Below are positions 19,037 through 28,603 of a stretch of DNA of 64,000 nt, piece after piece. Origin of the DNA: Commensalibacter melissae (GTDB taxonomy: Bacteria; Pseudomonadota; Alphaproteobacteria; Acetobacterales; Acetobacteraceae); assembly GCF_009734185.1 (NCBI RefSeq), contig NZ_CP046393.1, positions 1,542,501 to 1,606,500 of the forward strand, given 5' to 3'. Every line of letters starts with the position of its first letter. The stretch's first letter is position 1. The position numbers and the translations under genes were made by a program. A model generated the notes under the pieces. That model did not search any database and was not told the origin of the DNA. It saw nothing but the letters and a program-made list of their open reading frames with translations.

Positions 19037-19873
19037 TTAAAAAAAATTATCGGAATTTATATGATTTTTACAAATATACTCAATTGTTTCCCGAGCTAAC
19101 ATTCCATGTTCACGTTCCAATCGACGTATAACAAAATGTAGTCTTGCCAAAGAACGATAATGATTTAAAAAGGCCATATTTAATGAGGCACCACATAATG
19201 CGCTAACAACAGGCATCATCTGCATACTCAGTTTTTGGGAAAGACTCAATCCATATTGGTAAGAAACGTCAGCCATGAGCAAAATCATCGGACGGCCACG
19301 CAACATTAATCTGGCTGAAAAAAAACCCAGCTGATTATCTTTATCTATACCCAAATTAGCAAAAGACCGTAATGCAAATACCTCTAGACAGGCGCGTTTA
19401 GTATCTTCATTTTGAAGGTTTTCCCCTTCCTCTTGCGCAACATGAGCAATTTCACGCATAAGGGCAAGGGTAGTCAGACTGATATCAGGCAACATACCAC
19501 CCAATCCAGTGAACCCTCCAACTGCACCTGACGTAACAACCATGGCTTTCATTATTCGATCACGCCAGACAGCTTTTGATAAATCTGAATCCGTTTTCTC
19601 TGTTTTTCTGTTCAATCCTAAAATGGCAATTTCAAAAGCGCGCTGAATGGAAACATTGGTGAATTTCTCTATTTTTTTCTGTATCCTTGGTGAAAGACTC
19701 AGTCCTCTTTCACCTAATTTTATGGCTTGTCCTACAGCTCCTCCCATAATATCAGCCAATCGCAATAACACGCCGCGTCCTGCTTCCAGCTGTTCCAGCG
19801 CAACTGTAAGATCCTGAACCTCTTGGTCATTTAAAGAATAAGGAACAATCGTCTGATTATTTTCTGTATTCAT
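19037..19873 (-). CDS. EcsC family protein
   Basis: The 278-residue protein matches the EcsC family: an early GGAVGQAIKLGERGL segment, a central Gly-rich hydrophobic stretch (GAVGGFTGLGGMLPDISLT) and then LALMREIAHVAQEEGE. The family is named for the third gene of the Bacillus ecs locus, but most proteobacterial members stand alone and their role is unclear. The hydrophobic Gly-rich segment suggests membrane association. There is no transporter gene beside it. It is divergent from the Pro-rich exported gene with about 180 bases between the starts. Confidence 0.75.
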   Translation of the reverse strand: MNTENNQTIVPYSLNDQEVQDLTVALEQLEAGRGVLLRLADIMGGAVGQAIKLGERGLSLSPRIQKKIEKFTNVSIQRAFEIAILGLNRKTEKTDSDLSKAVWRDRIMKAMVVTSGAVGGFTGLGGMLPDISLTTLALMREIAHVAQEEGENLQNEDTKRACLEVFALRSFANLGIDKDNQLGFFSARLMLRGRPMILLMADVSYQYGLSLSQKLSMQMMPVVSALCGASLNMAFLNHYRSLARLHFVIRRLEREHGMLARETIEYICKNHINSDNFF

Positions 19874-20050
19874 TTGTCAATACCTATTCCAATGATGATA
19901 AATTGGTTATAATTTGATATCATTAACCATAATTCCTTTTAAGGGAAATAATATGACAAAAAAGTCATCTTTTTTAGAAAAGAAAAAGTTGCCAATTGAT
20001 TACTTTTAAAAATAGATTATTTTTATATATGTAAGTAAGATTTAAAAATA

Positions 20051-20509
20051 ATGGCATATAACAAAATGAAATCTGTTTCTCATTTTCGAACCGGTCTGAT
20101 TTTAACCATTTGTTTATTGACAGGCATCATTCCTATGGTTGTTCAGGCTCAAATTTCTGGTGCAGTTTCAAATAATACGAAAAACCAGGATCCAAATCCA
20201 TTACCTCCGCCCCCTTCAAGACCTGGCATGTCAGAATATAAACCTGTCAGCTATGATAATTCAATGACAACCACACAGTCAGATTCAATAACTTCTCAAA
20301 AAGGTGAGGGATTGCCAGGGTCCACTCCAAGCCAATCGCCTGTCAGACCCTATAACGGTCCTTCAGTCAATATTCCCGGGACAGGAATTCGGGCGTATTT
20401 TAACGCACCTGTACAACCTCCCTATAATGCAAGTGCATCCTATGATACATTTGCCGGGCAACCAGGAGGCAATCGCAGTGCAATTTTACAACAAAACAAA
20501 GTGCGCTAG
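20051..20509 (+). CDS. Small Pro/Asn-rich exported protein, function unknown
   Basis: I do not recognise this 152-residue protein. It has a signal peptide (hydrophobic core at about residues 16-31, likely cleavage after VQA). The mature part is of low complexity, rich in Pro, Ser, Asn, Gly and Gln, with stretches such as NPLPPPPSRPGMSEY and VQPPYNASASYD. No catalytic motif, membrane segment or repeat unit is evident. It ends four bases before the stop of the convergent rnhA. Low-complexity exported proteins like this often evolve fast. Confidence 0.6.
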   Translation: MAYNKMKSVSHFRTGLILTICLLTGIIPMVVQAQISGAVSNNTKNQDPNPLPPPPSRPGMSEYKPVSYDNSMTTTQSDSITSQKGEGLPGSTPSQSPVRPYNGPSVNIPGTGIRAYFNAPVQPPYNASASYDTFAGQPGGNRSAILQQNKVR

Positions 20510-20513
20510 CTAG

Positions 20514-20984
20514 TTAACCTGTTTCTGTTATTTTTTTTCTGGCTGACGTGGCCAACTGATCAACCCGTTCATTTTCAGGACATCCATTATGTCCTTTTAC
20601 CCAATGCCATTGAATTTGATGCCTGGCAGCAGCACTTTCCAATCGCTGCCATAAATCAGTATTCGCAACCGGTTTTTTCCCCGCTGTTTTCCAACCGTTT
20701 TTTTTCCAGCCTTCAAACCATTCAGTAATTCCACGGCGGACATATTGACTATCCGTATACAAATCCACATGGCAAGAACGGGTCAATGTCTCCAAAGCCA
20801 CAGCCGCGGCAGTCAGTTCCATACGATTATTTGTCGTTTCCATTTCCCCACCACTTAACTCACGTTCAATTCCCTTGAAGCGTAATAACACTCCCCATCC
20901 GCCAGGACCTGGATTGGGACTGCATCCTCCATCTGTCCAGATTTCAACAAAACCTTTTTGAAAATTGCTTCGATCAAAATTCAT
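20514..20984 (-). CDS. rnhA: Ribonuclease HI
   Basis: The 156-residue protein is full length for RNase HI, which cuts the RNA strand of RNA-DNA hybrids such as Okazaki primers and R-loops. The catalytic acids are present: Asp18 in [16 protein letters not shown], Glu56 in NNRMELTA, Asp78 in YTDSQYV and Asp142 in NERVDQLA. I use the ATG at 20984; a TTG nine bases upstream would add three residues. The start overlaps the 3' end of thrB by 11 bases, so the genes are translationally linked in an ispH-thrB-rnhA string. Confidence 0.96.
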   Translation of the reverse strand: MNFDRSNFQKGFVEIWTDGGCSPNPGPGGWGVLLRFKGIERELSGGEMETTNNRMELTAAAVALETLTRSCHVDLYTDSQYVRRGITEWFEGWKKNGWKTAGKKPVANTDLWQRLESAAARHQIQWHWVKGHNGCPENERVDQLATSARKKITETG

Positions 20985-21930
20985 ATGTTTCAACTTTGTT
21001 AAGTTGATGATATCTTAGCCTGTATAAATAAGGCTGCGGATCTTTAGGAGTAACCAAAGCTGTTGAAGGCGTATAAACCAGATCATGTAGGCGCGTCAGT
21101 AAAAAGCGCAATGCCGCCCCCATTTTAAAAATGGGTAACAACAATCTTTCTTTCTCAGTCAGAATACGAACAGACTGATAACCTGCAACCAAAGCCCTTG
21201 CCCGTTTGACAAGATACTCACCCGTTTCTTTAAAACACCATGCATTTAAAGCAATTGCAAGATCATAAGCAAGAAAATCAGTACAAGCAAAATAAAAATC
21301 TATAAATCCACTTAGATAATTATCTTGAAAAAAAACATTATCAGGAAATAAATCTGCATGTATCTGACCCACTGGCAAACCCTCTTGTCGAGTAGGCCAG
21401 GATTGAATGATTTTTCTTAGGACAGGATCGATTTCCCTTATTAAATCATCATGCCCGTGATTAACCGATTTTTCAAGTAACGCATTCCAGCTGTCCGGCC
21501 CCACATGATTTTTTTTATTCTGCTTGAATTCCAGACCAACCAGATGCATCCGAGCCATCGAGACGCCCAAGGCAAAACAGTGTTCCGGCAAAATTTCCGA
21601 AACTTCTTTTCCATCCAAAAAAGTAAAAATTGCTGCCGGACGTTCATTCAGCTCAATCAGGCATTCACCCTCTTTTGTTCTGACAGGTAAGGGGCAACGG
21701 ATATGATGTTGCGCAAAAAACTGCATCAAATCCATATACCATGGAAGTTCTTCTCTTTTTATACGTTTTTCATAAAGGGTAAGAATATATTTCCCCTGGG
21801 TGGTATCAAGAAGAAAATTGCTATTCTCGACCCCCTGGGCAATACCCTTTAACCGAACAAGTTGACCGATAGGATAATTTTGAAGACAAGATGATACTTG
21901 TTGTTCAGAAACATTTGTATAAACAGCCAT
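20974..21930 (-). CDS. thrB: Homoserine kinase (APH-type)
   Basis: The 318-residue protein belongs to the aminoglycoside-phosphotransferase-like homoserine kinases of Alphaproteobacteria, which differ from the GHMP-type enzyme of enterics. It converts homoserine to O-phosphohomoserine on the way to threonine. Typical segments are [28 protein letters not shown] (about residues 28-55), the catalytic-loop equivalent [13 protein letters not shown], and the metal-site-like [20 protein letters not shown]. It lies between ispH (24 bases upstream) and rnhA (overlapping), an arrangement common in the class. Confidence 0.93.
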   Translation of the reverse strand: MAVYTNVSEQQVSSCLQNYPIGQLVRLKGIAQGVENSNFLLDTTQGKYILTLYEKRIKREELPWYMDLMQFFAQHHIRCPLPVRTKEGECLIELNERPAAIFTFLDGKEVSEILPEHCFALGVSMARMHLVGLEFKQNKKNHVGPDSWNALLEKSVNHGHDDLIREIDPVLRKIIQSWPTRQEGLPVGQIHADLFPDNVFFQDNYLSGFIDFYFACTDFLAYDLAIALNAWCFKETGEYLVKRARALVAGYQSVRILTEKERLLLPIFKMGAALRFLLTRLHDLVYTPSTALVTPKDPQPYLYRLRYHQLNKVETYEF

Positions 21931-21954
21931 GTATTAACTCTATGTTTCTCTATT

Positions 21955-22938
21955 TTATCCTAGGGGAGCTGGCAGACTGAATGTAACATGTTCCTCTTTG
22001 ACAATCCGTTCTTCGATATCGAGCGTAAAATGTTTGGACAAGGCTTCAAGTATTTCTTGCACAAGGGATTCAGGTGCAGAGGCTCCTGCCGTGATCCCCA
22101 ATACATTCACGCCTTCCAGATCTTTCCAATCCATGTTTTCCAGTTTCGGTATCAAAATTGCCCGTGGCGCTCCCGAACGTTCAGCAACCTCACGCAACCG
22201 TTGTGAATTGGAAGAGTTTGGGGAACCGATCACGAACATCAAATCACACTCTGCCGCAATTCTTTTTACGGCTTCCTGTCTATTTGTAGTTGCATAACAT
22301 ATATCCTCACGCTTTGGCCCCTCGATCTTGGGAAATCGTTGCCTTAAAATGGCAACAATTTCTGCGGTATCATCCACAGAAAGCGTAGTTTGTGTTATAA
22401 ATGCCAAACGATCTGGATTTTCAGGTTGTACAGTACGGGCTTCCTCTGCATCCTTAATAAGGGTTACCGCACCTGGTGGCAATTGCCCCATCGTTCCAAC
22501 AACTTCGGGATGACCTGCATGACCAATCATCAAGATATGACGGCTTTCTTCACCGCCATTGGCAAAATGCCGTTCCGCCTCTCTGTGAACCTTGGAAACC
22601 AAGGGACATGTAGCATCAAGATATAACAGGTTACGTCTTTGGGCTTCTAGGGGCACAGTTTTAGGAACACCATGCGCTGAAAAAACCACATGTGCATCTG
22701 CTGGAACCTCATCCAGTTCCTCCACAAAAATAGCCCCCTTTTTTTCTAAATTTTCAACAACTGTCCGATTATGAACGATTTCGTGACGAACGTATACCGG
22801 TGCCCCGTACCGTCGCAAAGCTTCTTCTACAACACGAATAGCTCGATCAACCCCGGCACAAAACCCACGAGGGCCAGCCAATAATACTTTTAACGCACGA
22901 GTTTGATTTTCTGAATTCTTTAAATGTTGGTCAGACAT
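21955..22938 (-). CDS. ispH: 4-hydroxy-3-methylbut-2-enyl diphosphate reductase
   Basis: IspH makes isopentenyl and dimethylallyl diphosphate in the last step of the MEP isoprenoid pathway, using an iron-sulfur cluster. The 327-residue protein has the three cluster Cys: Cys27 in [13 protein letters not shown], Cys111 in [11 protein letters not shown] and Cys214 in ICYATTNRQ. It also has the conserved [11 protein letters not shown] substrate loop and the late [12 protein letters not shown]. It is the first gene of the ispH-thrB-rnhA string. Its product feeds the polyprenyl diphosphate synthase at 30211-31257. Confidence 0.97.
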   Translation of the reverse strand: MSDQHLKNSENQTRALKVLLAGPRGFCAGVDRAIRVVEEALRRYGAPVYVRHEIVHNRTVVENLEKKGAIFVEELDEVPADAHVVFSAHGVPKTVPLEAQRRNLLYLDATCPLVSKVHREAERHFANGGEESRHILMIGHAGHPEVVGTMGQLPPGAVTLIKDAEEARTVQPENPDRLAFITQTTLSVDDTAEIVAILRQRFPKIEGPKREDICYATTNRQEAVKRIAAECDLMFVIGSPNSSNSQRLREVAERSGAPRAILIPKLENMDWKDLEGVNVLGITAGASAPESLVQEILEALSKHFTLDIEERIVKEEHVTFSLPAPLG

Positions 22939-23125
22939 AATTTTTCCAAGTTATTAAAAATCTATAAACTTTATATTTGGATTTTATCAGGTAAACAAGC
23001 TGTTATTAAACATCAGAACTTAAAATTAATTATAAAGAATATATTTCACATTAAAACAATTTGTTTTATGGTATATATTTTATTATTTATTAACAACCTC
23101 TTCTCTAATAAATGGCAGGAAAGCG

Positions 23126-23743
23126 ATGATCCTTTCAAGTGTTTTGACAAAAAAGACGATAAAAACACCCCTCGCCTTTTTACCCTTCACATTTTTTCTG
23201 TGGGGATGTGCAGAAAAAGTAACATATGATTTTCCTCCTGCCTGTCCCAAAGTTAGTATTCTTCCTGCAGCATCAGATTATTTTGTTTTTGAAAATAATC
23301 AGGATAGTCTCCCTCATCTTATAACTAAAGCCAGCATCATAGAAATATCAGGCAATTGTACTGATGATCCAAAAAATGAAAAAAATAAAGAACGAAGAAA
23401 GAGAAATTTAAGCTATCAAGACTACATTGATACACAACTGAGTGTGACCCTTCAGATTCAGCGAGGACCAGCAGCCCAAACTCATTCTTTCAAAATCCCA
23501 TATTTCATTGCAACCATTCATAATGGAAAAGTCGTTGATAAACAGGAAATGATTGCGGAAGTTAGTTTCCCCAATAATATTGATCAAGTAAAGCTTGAAT
23601 CCAAAAAATTGATGTTCAAAGTTCCCGCCACAACTGCCCGTACCCCTGATGGATATGAACTTACTGTTGGCTTTCAACTATCTCCAAACCAGCTTGAATA
23701 TAATCGTCACCATTTTGGATCTGTTCAATATAATTCCTATTAA
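23126..23743 (+). CDS. Putative lipoprotein, function unknown
   Basis: The 205-residue protein begins with a basic n-region, a hydrophobic core and FFLWGC, a plausible lipobox with the acylated Cys at about residue 28. The mature part is predicted to be mainly beta strand and hydrophilic, with a Lys/Glu/Asn-rich stretch at about residues 83-95. I do not recognise a named family, though small lipoproteins of this kind are common in Alphaproteobacteria. The ATG has AGGAAAG just upstream. It is divergent from ispH and convergent with aarC, with a perfect hairpin in the gap. Confidence 0.7.
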   Translation: MILSSVLTKKTIKTPLAFLPFTFFLWGCAEKVTYDFPPACPKVSILPAASDYFVFENNQDSLPHLITKASIIEISGNCTDDPKNEKNKERRKRNLSYQDYIDTQLSVTLQIQRGPAAQTHSFKIPYFIATIHNGKVVDKQEMIAEVSFPNNIDQVKLESKKLMFKVPATTARTPDGYELTVGFQLSPNQLEYNRHHFGSVQYNSY

Positions 23744-23755
23744 ACTATCCATTAT

Positions 23756-23787
23756 AATTTGCTTAAAAAATCTAATTTAAGCAAATT
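23756..23787. terminator. 12-bp perfect hairpin between convergent genes
   Basis: AATTTGCTTAAA and TTTAAGCAAATT form a perfect 12-bp stem around an eight-base A-rich loop, in the 61-base gap between the lipoprotein gene and aarC. Neither side has a proper T-run, but the position suggests a shared terminator or 3'-end stabiliser. Confidence 0.5.
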
Positions 23788-23804
23788 AACAATTGTATGA
23801 AAAA

Positions 23805-25316
23805 TCAGGGGATCATTGTACCTGTATCGATGTACCGTTCATGCCATGACAGGGCTTCCTTAAGCAAAATAGGAGTATGAGCCATATTATTTTTTAGGGC
23901 CATTTGATAATATTCCCTCAATAGAGGTCTAAAAGTGGGATGCGTACAATTTTCAATAACAAGTTTTGCTCTTTGACGCGGTGACAGTCCCCGTAAATCT
24001 GCCAATCCCTGCTCGGTTACAATAACCTGAACATCCTGATAAATATGATCCACATGAGACACCATCGGAACAATTGAGGAAATCTTTCCTCCTTTGGCCA
24101 AGGATGGAGTCATGAAAATCGATACATAGGCGTTTCTTGCATAATCCCCAGAACCACCAATTCCATTCATCATTCTTGAACCCATAATATGGGTGGAATT
24201 GACATTGCCGAAAATATCCGCTTCGATGGCGCCGTTCATGGAAATGCATCCTAACCGGCGAATAACACCAACATGATTACTGATTTCAGAAGGCCTTAAA
24301 ATGATTTTGTCACGGAAAAAATCAGTGTTATCGTTAAAATACTCTGCTTTTTCAGGACTTAGAGAAAAGGATGTCGCCGAAGCAACCTTCATTTTCCCAG
24401 TTTCAAGCATATTCAACATACCGTCCTGAATCACCTCCGTAAATGCGGTCAGATTGTCAAAATCCCCTTCGCCCAAAGCCTCCATAACCGCATTGGCAAC
24501 ATTGCCAACCCCGGATTGTAACGGAAAAAGTTGAGGCGGCACTTTACCTCTTTTCACTTCATATCTGAAAAATTCCATTAAATGTCCAGCAATCAATTTT
24601 GCGTTTTCATCACTGGGACTAAAAGGGGCATTTCGATCTGGAGCGTTCGTTTCCACAACAGCCACCACTTTATTCAGATCAACAGTCATATATGGTTGAC
24701 CTATACGATCACAAGGGGAGGACAATGGAATAATTTGATGTGGAAAAGAGGTTGAAACCTCCCATGCATCATGCATACCCTCCAGACCTGCACTTTGCCA
24801 TTGATTGACTTCAAGGATAATTTTTTTTGCACTATTCAACCAAAGCTGATTGTTGGCCAAAGCCGAAGAGGCAACCAACCGACCATCTTCGCAAATACGT
24901 ACGACCTCGATAATGGCGACATCCATTTCACCCAAAACACCTGTACGATATAAGGGGGCAACCTGTCCCAAATGCATATCAAGATAATCAGTATCCCCAC
25001 TATTGATCCGTTTACGCATAATTGGATCAGTATTAAACGCGGAACGGTAAGAAACTCCGTTAACCTCCGCCAATGCACCGTCAAGTTCTGGTCCTGTTGA
25101 CGCTCCAGTTATCAATTTGACTTTAAATTCCTTACCTAACGCATGAGCTTCCTTAATTCTATTAGCCAAAGCCTGAGGAACTGCCTTCGGATATCCTGAC
25201 CCCGTAAATCCACTTGTACCTATCAAATCACCCGCATGAATAAATTGCGCGGCCTCTTCAGCCGAGCAGACTTTTCGTTTTAATCCCTGATGTTGAATAC
25301 GATTATTTTGAGACAT
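23805..25316 (-). CDS. aarC: Succinyl-CoA:acetate CoA-transferase
   Basis: The 503-residue protein is an acetyl-CoA hydrolase/transferase family member of the AarC type. It moves CoA from succinyl-CoA to acetate, replaces succinyl-CoA synthetase in the acetic acid bacterial TCA cycle and detoxifies acetate. The catalytic Glu, in NLTAFTEVIQDGML, falls at residue 294, the same number as the nucleophile in Acetobacter aceti AarC. The segments LITGASTGPELDG and IGGSGDYARNAYVS are also typical. In Acetobacter the aar genes are linked; here citrate synthase lies 1.5 kb away on the other strand, with a phosphatase and a chorismate mutase between. The substrate is inferred from close family resemblance. 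Confidence 0.93.
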   Translation of the reverse strand: MSQNNRIQHQGLKRKVCSAEEAAQFIHAGDLIGTSGFTGSGYPKAVPQALANRIKEAHALGKEFKVKLITGASTGPELDGALAEVNGVSYRSAFNTDPIMRKRINSGDTDYLDMHLGQVAPLYRTGVLGEMDVAIIEVVRICEDGRLVASSALANNQLWLNSAKKIILEVNQWQSAGLEGMHDAWEVSTSFPHQIIPLSSPCDRIGQPYMTVDLNKVVAVVETNAPDRNAPFSPSDENAKLIAGHLMEFFRYEVKRGKVPPQLFPLQSGVGNVANAVMEALGEGDFDNLTAFTEVIQDGMLNMLETGKMKVASATSFSLSPEKAEYFNDNTDFFRDKIILRPSEISNHVGVIRRLGCISMNGAIEADIFGNVNSTHIMGSRMMNGIGGSGDYARNAYVSIFMTPSLAKGGKISSIVPMVSHVDHIYQDVQVIVTEQGLADLRGLSPRQRAKLVIENCTHPTFRPLLREYYQMALKNNMAHTPILLKEALSWHERYIDTGTMIP

Positions 25317-25468
25317 GACTAATCCTTTAAAATCTTAACTTAAATAAAACTATATATTTTTTTTTCTTTTAATTAAGATCATAAAATTCAATTCTCCCAA
25401 CAAAAAAAAGTGAGATATTCAATAAAAAAAACATTTTTGCAATATATAGATGCAAAATAAAAAACTTT

Positions 25469-26182
25469 ATGGTTTATACTATAGCAATGTTTGCCACATT
25501 ATCCACTCGTTTCAAAAATTTCAGAATTATCGGGGATGTCCATGGTGATATTAACGGTTTTCGACATGCTGTTGAAACAGATCACTTCATCATTCAACTG
25601 GGGGACTTGGTCGATTACGGACCGGATAGTGGTGCTGTAATGGCGTTAATGTTACAGGTTCAGGATGAAAAAAGAGGAATTTTCTTGATTGGCAATCATG
25701 ACCGAAAACTGGGATTGTTTCTCAAGGGATTCAGGGTAAGAAAAGATAATATCCTGACCAGAACCCTTGATCAAATCAACCAACATCCTGATAAAAAACT
25801 AACTGATAAAATCTTGCAAGCTTTGGAAAAAGCTCCTGCCTGGTTAATTTTTAAGAATTTTATTTTTGTTCATGGCGGATTTCATACCAGAATGCTGGTT
25901 GAACCCCCGCCAGCCAATCCATTGACACCGATTAACGCCTTGTTATCCCGCACATTGTATGGGGAAACAACCAATAAAACCCTTGCAAATGGTTATCCGA
26001 TCCGCAGACTAAACTGGGTTAATCATATTCCATCAGGTTATACCCTATATTGCGGACATGATTGCAGATCCACGGACGGACGTCCCTGGATCCGCAAGGG
26101 GTATGCCGGAGGGACAGCCGTTTTTATGGATACTGGAGCGGGTAAAGGCGGTCATTTATCGTGGATCGATATTCCAATTTAA
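25469..26182 (+). CDS. Calcineurin-like metallophosphoesterase (PrpA/ApaH-type)
   Basis: The 237-residue protein has all the blocks of a PPP-family metallophosphatase: GDVHGD at residues 22-27, GDLVDYGPD, GNHDRK, a His in FVHGGFH and CGHD near the end. These bind a two-metal centre. Bacterial relatives act on phospho-Ser/Thr proteins, dinucleoside polyphosphates or phosphorylated metabolites; the substrate cannot be told here. No clear Shine-Dalgarno sequence precedes the ATG at 25469, and the ATG at 25487 is an alternative. It is divergent from aarC and ends 49 bases before chorismate mutase. Confidence 0.85.
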   Translation: MVYTIAMFATLSTRFKNFRIIGDVHGDINGFRHAVETDHFIIQLGDLVDYGPDSGAVMALMLQVQDEKRGIFLIGNHDRKLGLFLKGFRVRKDNILTRTLDQINQHPDKKLTDKILQALEKAPAWLIFKNFIFVHGGFHTRMLVEPPPANPLTPINALLSRTLYGETTNKTLANGYPIRRLNWVNHIPSGYTLYCGHDCRSTDGRPWIRKGYAGGTAVFMDTGAGKGGHLSWIDIPI

Positions 26183-26231
26183 TTCAAACAACAAAATTAT
26201 TATCCAAAATTTATATAAGAAGGTAGATTGT

Positions 26232-26561
26232 ATGATTAAACAACCACCACTTTCCCCAGAAAAAGCTAAACAAGAATTATTAAAGTTGCGCCAAAGCATT
26301 GATAATATTGATAATGCGTTAATCCATATTCTGGCTGAACGATTTTGTTTGACCCAAAAAGTGGGTGTATTGAAAGCAACCTATCAATTACCCCCCTCTG
26401 ATCCTCAAAGAGAATCTGAACAAATTGCACGATTGAGAGAAATGGCCAAATCCGCCCATCTGGATCCCAATTTCGCCGAAAAATTTCTTCATTTCATCAT
26501 TACGGAAGTTATTCAACATCATAAAGCAATTGCCAAACAAAAAATTGATAAGAAAAATTAA
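26232..26561 (+). CDS. Chorismate mutase (AroQ class)
   Basis: The 109-residue all-helical protein fits a stand-alone AroQ chorismate mutase, which turns chorismate into prephenate for Phe and Tyr. It has LKLRQSIDNIDNALIHILAE, then a Lys in VGVLKATYQLP and the helix with DPQRESEQIARL. The ATG at 26232 is favoured because AGAAGG lies eight bases upstream. The same frame is open further upstream, into the phosphatase gene, but that extension has no homology. It may be co-transcribed with the phosphatase. Confidence 0.88.
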   Translation: MIKQPPLSPEKAKQELLKLRQSIDNIDNALIHILAERFCLTQKVGVLKATYQLPPSDPQRESEQIARLREMAKSAHLDPNFAEKFLHFIITEVIQHHKAIAKQKIDKKN

Positions 26562-26766
26562 ATCATCTCTTATTTTTTATTTTTGATTGTGCATGCAATT
26601 CTTTATATTAAGACTTAGCAAAACAATTTTAAATATAATTTATTTAAATGCCAAGCTCTCAGAGACGTGAAAAAACTTCTCTGTGTATTCTGGTATGGTG
26701 AAGATTGAGCATTTTTATGCATTAAATTTAAAGACATTGTTAAATCACAATAAGGTTGAATATAGT

Positions 26767-28086
26767 ATGAAACAGTCAGACACGGAAGCTATGTCTTTCT
26801 CACCTCCTCAAGATGACGGAACCGTTTCCATTACTTTTCAGGGGAAAACAGCTACATTACCAGTTCTATCAGGGGCAAGTGGAAATAGTGTCGTTGATAT
26901 TCGCAGTTTGACCAAAGAATTGGGCTTATTTACCTTTGATCCTGGATTGGGCAGTACTGCCGCTTGTGAAAGCAAGATCACATTCATTGATGGTGAAAAA
27001 GGTATCCTTTTATATCGCGGGTATCCAATCGAACAGCTTGCTGCAAAATCAAGTTTCGCAGAGGTGGCATATCTTCTTTTGTACGGAGAACTTCCATCCA
27101 AAGAAGAGCACGAGGATTTTAAAGAACGGTTACTTAATCATTCTCTTCTTCATGAGCAAATTCGAAATTTCTTTAACGGCTATCGTCGCGATGCACATCC
27201 AATGGCCATGTTATGTGGAACAGTTGGTGGGTTATCAGCCTTCTATCCCGAAGGCATTGACATATCTAATGAAGAAAGTCGTGATCTTTCCGCTGTTCGT
27301 CTGATTGCAAAAATGCCCACTCTTGCGGCATGGGCTTACAAATATTCCCGAGGCGAACCTTTTGTTTATCCAAGAGCGGATTATTCATATTCAGAAAATT
27401 TTATTAACATGCTGTTTGCCCGTGCGGATAGACCCTATAAGGTCAATCCAATCCTCAGCAATGCATTGGACCGTATTTTGATTTTACATGCTGATCATGA
27501 ACAAAATGCCTCAACATCCACAGTACGATTGACAGGATCAACAGGATCACATCCGTTTGCCTGTGTTGCCGCAGGTATTGCCGCTCTTTGGGGACCCGCG
27601 CATGGTGGTGCAAATGAAGCGGTTTTACAAATGCTTGGAAAAATAGGCTCAAAAGAAAATATCCCTGATTTTATTGCAAAGGTGAAGGATAAAAACAGTA
27701 ATGTCAGGTTAATGGGATTTGGGCATCGCGTTTACAAAAATTTCGATCCACGGGCAAAAATCATGCAACAGACCTGTTATGAAGTCCTTGAGGAATTGGG
27801 TATTAAACACGATCCATTACTGGAACTCGCTATTGAACTAGAAAAATATGCACTGAATGACGATTATTTCGTTCAACGTAAACTTTATCCAAATGTAGAT
27901 TTCTACTCTGGAATCATTTTCAAGGCAATGGGAATACCCAAATCAATGTTTACCGCGTTTTTTGCTGTTGCACGCACCGTAGGATGGGTAAGTCAATGGA
28001 AAGAGGCCTTTAATGATCCATTACGAAGAATTTATCGTCCTCGTCAGCTATATACAGGCCATCAGCGTAGAGACTTAAATAAATAA
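26767..28086 (+). CDS. gltA: Citrate synthase (type II, AarA-like)
   Basis: The 439-residue protein is the size of Gram-negative hexameric citrate synthase, which condenses acetyl-CoA and oxaloacetate. The catalytic His-His-Asp set is present: His in [15 protein letters not shown], His in [13 protein letters not shown] and Asp in [14 protein letters not shown]. Other blocks are [19 protein letters not shown] and [14 protein letters not shown]. The ATG at 26767 matches the usual family N-terminus; an upstream ATG in frame at 26683 would add 28 residues of unlikely sequence. In Acetobacter this gene (aarA) confers acetate resistance together with aarC. A strong terminator follows. Confidence 0.96.
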   Translation: MKQSDTEAMSFSPPQDDGTVSITFQGKTATLPVLSGASGNSVVDIRSLTKELGLFTFDPGLGSTAACESKITFIDGEKGILLYRGYPIEQLAAKSSFAEVAYLLLYGELPSKEEHEDFKERLLNHSLLHEQIRNFFNGYRRDAHPMAMLCGTVGGLSAFYPEGIDISNEESRDLSAVRLIAKMPTLAAWAYKYSRGEPFVYPRADYSYSENFINMLFARADRPYKVNPILSNALDRILILHADHEQNASTSTVRLTGSTGSHPFACVAAGIAALWGPAHGGANEAVLQMLGKIGSKENIPDFIAKVKDKNSNVRLMGFGHRVYKNFDPRAKIMQQTCYEVLEELGIKHDPLLELAIELEKYALNDDYFVQRKLYPNVDFYSGIIFKAMGIPKSMFTAFFAVARTVGWVSQWKEAFNDPLRRIYRPRQLYTGHQRRDLNK

Positions 28087-28110
28087 ACTAATTTAGATAA
28101 GAAAACTTTT

Positions 28111-28152
28111 CAGGTAAGGAAATTCAAATAACAATTTCCTTACCTGGTTTTT
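28111..28152. terminator. Rho-independent terminator of citrate synthase (possibly bidirectional)
   Basis: CAGGTAAGGAAATT and AATTTCCTTACCTG form a perfect 14-bp stem around an eight-base loop, followed by GTTTTT. On the reverse strand the stem is followed by AAAAGTTTTC, so it may also serve the small convergent gene. This is the clearest terminator in the left half of the window. Confidence 0.85.
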
Positions 28153-28155
28153 CCT

Positions 28156-28398
28156 CTAATTGCAATCGCATCCAGTGGTTTTGCCATTCTGTTTTTTATC
28201 ATAAATATGATAGTCAATCCATTCAGACACGAGAAGACGAGCCTCATTTACTGAAGATTCCGGATGATAAATTTGATATAAAAGAACGCAGCTCTGAAAA
28301 ATTTGCATTTCCCCTACACCAACAGCTTTTAACTCTTGATAGGCAGTAATAACCGATTTTTCACACCGACGATGAATGTGGTCTAATTGAATAGCCAT
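28156..28398 (-). CDS. Small conserved-looking protein, function unknown
   Basis: The 80-residue protein (MAIQLDHIHRRCEKSVITAY...) is predicted to be largely helical, with a C-terminal tail ending in GCDCN that could bind metal or form a disulfide. I do not recognise the family. The ATG at 28398 is preferred; a TTG seven codons upstream is the alternative. It sits alone between citrate synthase and pyrE, convergent with the former across a strong terminator. The open frame with ordinary composition supports a real gene, but only moderately. Confidence 0.55.
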   Translation of the reverse strand: MAIQLDHIHRRCEKSVITAYQELKAVGVGEMQIFQSCVLLYQIYHPESSVNEARLLVSEWIDYHIYDKKQNGKTTGCDCN

Positions 28399-28603
28399 AC
28401 TTTTTCTACTTAATACCAACGATTTACTTTGACTTTGGTAGTATATCCCAAAATCAGTATCTATTGATAGAAATATATTATTAATTTAGTTTTTATCAAT
28501 TTTTTTTATAAAAAAATTTAATTACTGCACTTTTTTTCTAAAAAGTATATAAGAAAACCTTATTTACCTGCTTTCTCTACTTTACGAATAAGGCAATCAC
28601 TCT

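Noticed and set aside
26058-26231. Upstream in-frame extension of chorismate mutase
   Set aside because: The extension overlaps the phosphatase gene and has no family match; AGAAGG directly before 26232 supports the short form.
26683-26766. 28-residue N-terminal extension of citrate synthase
   Set aside because: The added sequence does not resemble citrate synthase, and the usual family N-terminus begins at the ATG at 26767.
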